Below, piece by piece: positions 25,421-28,794 of a stretch of 28,794 nt of DNA (within the stretch, counting starts at the first letter, position 1; each line of letters starts with the position of its first letter). Below the pieces are notes generated by a model, which did not search any database, was not told the DNA's origin, and worked only from the letters and a program-made list of their open reading frames with translations. Position numbers and translations under genes: made by a program. The stretch is from NCBI GenBank assembly GCA_003427395.1, contig BFEA01000492.1:1118399-1147192 (forward strand), written 5' to 3'. The stretch is from Chara braunii. Its lineage: Eukaryota; Streptophyta; Charophyceae; Charales; Characeae.

Positions 25421-27102
25421 CAGCCGACAGTCGGTTCCTATGATTATGGTATGATTTCGGATGCCGGAGTTGGATACGAGCAGCCTATGATGGCTAGGCT
25501 CATTGGTGGACTTATGTGTCTGTCGGGCCCAGATTGGCCCCAGTTTTGCATGTATGTGAGTTAAACTTTTAAAATTTCAGTTCATTGCATTGTATCTGGC
25601 TTGTCATGTGTCAGTCCTGAGACATGCCTGGGGGATTGGGAGCCAATTTATGGGATTTCAGTTCTTGTCTCTTATTGTATTTTATTTAGTCTGAATGACA
25701 TTTATGAAATGAATGGCTGTGGAATAAAGTAAAATTTGTTTTCTTCCTCTCATAAGTCAGCGCTCAGTTGATGGGGCAACCTTCTAGTACGATTGCGTAA
25801 GGAGGATTCCCTAGCATCATCTGACACAAATTGATTAGCTATCTTTGAAGGGGGGTGACATTTGGCCTAGTGAAGTGTTCCCTTGGCAAGGGACTCAGCA
25901 TCGCCGAGATGGGGTTCCTCTCCAGACGGGCCTTCGCAGCTAAACGCTACCAAGCTCGAGAGGGATAGGTAATCAGTTATGTGTCATAATCGAAGGAATG
26001 ATCTGTCCGATCATGTGATCGAGCAAAGATCACTTAGCATCGCAGCGGATTGAGGCTCGCTGCATTCTTCATGCTGGAAGGAGTGTTCCCACTGCAGCCG
26101 TCGGGCTCTCGCAACGGTTCCCCGACGAGAGTCTATCCACAGTGGCGTCTCCTGCGGTGTCAGCACTTGCGTCCTTCATGAAGAGGCGGAGAGTTTTTCG
26201 ACTGCGCCTCTTGAGCAAGAGATGATTCCCTGAAGCAGGTTCTCACAAGGTCCAGAGGCTAGCTGGGTCAGCGGGGTGTCTGAGCCATAGTGGCAGATAA
26301 CTCCGGACCCTAGGGTGACTAGCCGTTCCTCAGGTCGTCGTATGGTGATCTGGTCCGCCTTCTAGAAAGGAAGGAATCATCCTGAGCCTCTCTAAGTCTA
26401 AATCCGACATTTGGCTGATCAAGGTGGTGGACTCCTACTATCACTCTGATCGGGGTGTCTCTCGGGAGCAGTGTCTCCAGGGGCATTCCCTCGGCGCCGA
26501 GCCAAGCCAGGTATCCACAACCCAGCTGGCAACAGGGCCATTATGGCCTCCTAGCCCACTGTTGCAAAGCTTAATTGTGGACTCACTCTGACTCACCAAC
26601 AGTGTCTGGTTGGGTGTTGGCTGGCTCCCCGCACAGTAACAAGAGTCGGGCGTTAGAAAGACGTCGAGCGAGTAGACGGAGGTTCTGAAGTCGGCTAAAG
26701 AGTTTCCACGCCATGGGCCTGCACTCATCGGAGTGAGGGGTTCATGAAGGGGTGTGCGGCTCCCCGTGAGTTGTTCTGAGCAAGGGCTCAGAGGGTGGTC
26801 GGACCGCCATGACTGGAAATCAGGACTGACTTTGCTCTGCTTGCCGGGTTGGGTCAGCGGAGGAGCCACCAGGGCGAGCGGGGGCACTCTCGGAAGGCCG
26901 AAAGGTAAGACTCTGAGAGTGAGTAAGGAAGGGGTGTCGGCAAGGGTCTTTAGGAGAGATCCTTCTTTTTCTCGTCTTTCTTTTGAGGCATGACTTGACA
27001 TCTGTTTTGCAGGTACCCTACAGCTAGACAAAGACAACGAGGTTTGGTATGACTCGACAGTGAGCGGCACAGAGCCGGCAGACAAAGAGAAAGGGGTTTG
27101 GT
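25421..27102. other. Long noncoding stretch in element B
   Basis: I see no gene that I can support over about 1.7 kb. It contains an AATAAA at 25723-25728, a purine run GAAGGGGGG followed by TGACA at 25847-25860 that resembles a polypurine tract with an LTR start, and a partial repeat of GACATTTGGC (25858 and 26409). A minus-strand frame of 214 codons (26441-27085) is S/P/R-rich with no domain. A 37-bp imperfect duplication lies at 27013-27105 and ends in GGTTTGGTATG twice (27041-27051, 27095-27105). Confidence 0.5.
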
Positions 27103-27553
27103 ATGTTCACCCCTTATGAGGCAGCCTTCGGTCTAGATGACCTGGATGATCCTGGATGCGATGATTGGTCTCATATCCGCCCGTGGCTGAGATATCGATT
27201 AGGGTTATGCTATACTCATCGGCAGTATGCATGAGATGGAATGATCCAGTGATGATGAGATGTGCAGGCCAGGATTGAGACTTGGACTGCTAGACCAGAC
27301 CTAGTCATGGGGTCAGGTCTAAGATTGAGGATCGATCATGATGATGCATGAGGCCAAACCTAATGAAAGGTTTGACGTGAGATTGAGGCCGATTGAGTGA
27401 TGCAAGGGAACGGGATTGTTAGTATGATTGGGCTGCATGAGCAGTCATGATACTTGCGTGCGGTGACTACACCATGCAAGTCTGACAAGGTTAATTCCTT
27501 CTTGATTTTGATGGTGGCTTGGACCAGTGGTCCATGCCTTATTGAGTGAGCAC
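27103..27553. other. Spacer between duplicated motif and antisense gene
   Basis: A 43-codon frame (27103-27234, MFTPYEAAFGLDDLDDPG) starts inside the GGTTTGGTATG motif; too short to call. The rest is rich in GATTGAG/GATGATG-type words and has no gene that I can see. Confidence 0.4.
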
Positions 27554-28111
27554 TCAAGCCCTAGCGGGCGAGCACCCTGATGATTGGGGATATAGTCTAT
27601 ATATGATACCCTTGTATATCAAATAGCATACAAGGCCGCATAGCTCGAGTTGGCATATGAAGAACAGCGCAAGTATGAGGCACAAGCGATGGTTGGGCAG
27701 CGCAGCCAGGTGGGCGATGGGCGGTTCTGGTGCGCGTGGCAACGACGGTGGCGCAGGGCGAGGCGGCTGTGGCAGGACGGTGAGCTGGCGGGGAGATGGT
27801 TGAGTAGAGGAAGAAGGGTCACCGTGGTATGGTGAAGGGTAAGACCGAGAGGGCGGATTGAAACGTGGAGGCAGAGAGCCATAGCGCTGCTCGTATTTCA
27901 ATGCATAGTACATCATAGACCTAGGCGACAGCGTGCGCTCGCGCCGGTCCTCTGAGTGATGGCGCAAGCGCGTTCCTCCCCATCTCACCTCCTCCTCCTC
28001 CTCTTCGGATCTCTCCCCTTCGTATGTCAGATCGATCAGTCGATCTGGCGCCTTCCCCTGTCGACCCCCTCTCCCACGTCCAGCGCCTGAGCCTCGCGTC
28101 TTTGGCGCCAT
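27554..28111 (-). CDS. Antisense gene before the 3' LTR (185 aa), unknown
   Basis: Not recognised. The start has a strong context (GCCATGG). Residues 1-25 are basic and Gly/Arg-rich (MAPKTRGSGAGRGRGGRQGK), then an acidic patch with SEEEEEEVRWGG, then MMYYALKYEQRYGSLPPRFN, a Pro/Ser-rich region, and a hydrophobic stretch of about 23 residues near the C-terminus (LCLILALFFICQLELCGLVC) that could be a membrane anchor or a frame artefact. A TATA box lies 196 nt upstream, so it has its own minus-strand promoter. An antisense ORF between pol and 3' LTR is known from Tat-lineage elements such as Grande and Retand; sequence homology is not claimed. The coding end may be earlier than 27554. Confidence 0.5.
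   Translation of the reverse strand: MAPKTRGSGAGRGRGGRQGKAPDRLIDLTYEGERSEEEEEEVRWGGTRLRHHSEDRRERTLSPRSMMYYALKYEQRYGSLPPRFNPPSRSYPSPYHGDPSSSTQPSPRQLTVLPQPPRPAPPSLPRAPEPPIAHLAALPNHRLCLILALFFICQLELCGLVCYLIYKGIIYRLYPQSSGCSPARA
27610..27635 (-). repeat. Perfect 8-bp hairpin
   Basis: CCTTGTAT (27610-27617) pairs with ATACAAGG (27628-27635) across a 10-nt loop. It lies within the last part of the antisense frame; it could mark an RNA structure near its 3' end. Confidence 0.6.
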
Positions 28112-28306
28112 GGCAAAACTGATTATCTGCGCGATGATAAGAGCTGCGCAACGATAAGCGCTGCGCGACGATGAACACTAGTGCGATAAGAGCGCAAGCA
28201 AATCGAGAACGATGAAGGCAGCGATAATAGCAAGATCGTAATAGCGTCGCGCACTCGACGATATGAGTTCGAGTGCGAATGGCGAGAACGAGTAAGCTAT
28301 TAGGCC

Positions 28307-28313
28307 TTTATAG
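28307..28313 (-). promoter_or_regulatory. TATA box of the antisense gene
   Basis: On the minus strand the sequence is CACTATAAAGGCC. Transcription would start near 28280 and leave a leader of about 170 nt before the ATG at 28111. The box lies 46 nt from the 3' LTR start, in the internal part of element B. Confidence 0.55.
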
Positions 28314-28358
28314 TGGCCTGAACCTGGCGAGGACGCCAGGAATGGGGTTTGGTATGGT

Positions 28359-28794
28359 TCTCGGAAGATGATGCGGCGCAGCAGCGGAAATTGACTCGCC
28401 ACGGTCAACTCCCGCGCTGCGTCAAAATTGCGTCCGCAGTCATGGTCAAGTTGGGCCCTAACGCATCGATTAGATTTTTCCTGGGCCGAAACCGAGGGAA
28501 AGACGACACGACGGTACAGTCCCCTGGAGACCTGATCTTCCTCATTGGATTGGAGTGACGCGACCGCAATAGGTCAATTAGTGGGGTCCGGTCCAAACGG
28601 CACTTGAAACAGACCAAGGGTTAGCGAGATAATTAAGATTGACCGGTTGGGACCGGACCGACACGACCGCGTAACCTGGCCAAGAAAGGAACAGCCCTAA
28701 GTAAGCCATATAGATGAACAGCCAGGCCCGAATAATTAAAATAGGGTCATGTGCTATTTTTAGCACAGGACTAACTGTTCGTTTCCCAAAGTCG
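28359..28794 (+). repeat. Start of the 3' LTR of element B (truncated by the window)
   Basis: 436 nt aligned without net indels to 10908-11343, with about 30 substitutions (about 93% identity). The first bases are TCTCGG where the 5' copy has TGTCGG, so the terminal TG is altered to TC. Just upstream, GGAATGGGGTTTGGTATGG stands where a polypurine tract is expected but is interrupted by T. The first CTATTTTTAG hairpin is conserved (28750-28767). If it is a full LTR, it should end near 33789 in window coordinates. Confidence 0.8.

Larger units (their letters stand above)
10908..28794 (+). mobile_element. Element B: giant Ty3/Gypsy LTR retrotransposon, inserted in element A (runs off the window)
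   Basis: The order is: 5' LTR (10908-16338), tRNA-Asp primer-binding site, cassette of small paralogous ORFs, gag, protease, frameshift signal, reverse transcriptase, RNase H, integrase, tandem array, antisense gene, start of 3' LTR (28359). The predicted total is about 22.9 kb (to about 33.8 kb on these coordinates), close to the size of Ogre elements. The 5 nt before the LTR are GCCGT, the expected target-site duplication after the missing 3' LTR end. About 7% divergence of the LTR segments and four in-frame pol stops say it is not recent, yet it is younger than A, which it interrupts. Confidence 0.7.

Noticed and set aside
26441-27085. 214-codon minus-strand frame
   Set aside because: S/P/R-rich without a domain, no TATA or strong start context seen, and no conservation evidence; kept as a possibility only.

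Overview
The window is a nest of two decayed Ty3/Gypsy LTR retrotransposons in a eukaryotic, plant-lineage genome. I see no ordinary cellular gene, rRNA, tRNA or CRISPR array. The plant-lineage call rests on primer-binding sites that complement plant-type initiator tRNA-Met (2727-2739) and tRNA-Asp (16344-16361), on dense nested LTR elements, and on many stop codons explained by C-to-T/G-to-A change. A streptophyte with a large genome fits. The style of the extra ORFs reminded me of a charophyte alga such as Chara, but that is a low-confidence guess.

Region 1-2726 is noncoding and probably holds some or all of the 5' LTR and leader of the older element, here called A. It has a cluster of GTAC motifs (81-171), a TATA box (1213) and a possible short intron. 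A's body runs on the + strand from 2727 to 10907: gag, an AT-rich foldback insertion inside gag, zinc knuckle, protease, reverse transcriptase (YMDG instead of YxDD), RNase H, a PHD finger, integrase, and a third acidic ORF. Nearly every domain carries stops or frameshifts. A's 3' LTR is not in the window.

Element B (10908 to beyond the window end) sits inside A's third ORF. Its 5' LTR appears to be 5431 bp (10908-16338) with TGTCG...CGACA ends, followed 5 nt later by a perfect 18-nt tRNA-Asp primer-binding site. The first 436 bp of the LTR recur at 28359-28794, about 93% identical and without net indels, as the start of the 3' LTR. B would then be about 23 kb long. The LTR holds three CTATTTTTAG hairpins, a TATA box, several unrelated tandem arrays and two unknown coding frames.

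Between the primer-binding site and gag, B carries a cassette of five diverged paralogues of an unknown protein of about 130 residues plus one unrelated small ORF, with very tight spacing. Next come gag, protease, and pol in a -1 frame. The pro-pol junction has a textbook frameshift signal: a T TTT TTA heptamer in phase, an 8-nt spacer and a perfect 10-bp stem. Pol looks like Ty3/Gypsy elements I associate with mushroom-forming fungi. After pol come a 12-unit tandem array, about 1.7 kb without a convincing gene, and an antisense gene with its own TATA box just before the 3' LTR.

Extra ORFs before gag, giant LTRs, 3' tandem repeats and an antisense ORF are features I know from Ogre, Grande and Retand (Tat lineage). 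Here they are combined with a Pol that does not look Tat-like. The cassette of paralogues, the PHD finger in A and the frameshift signal are the best candidates for something new.
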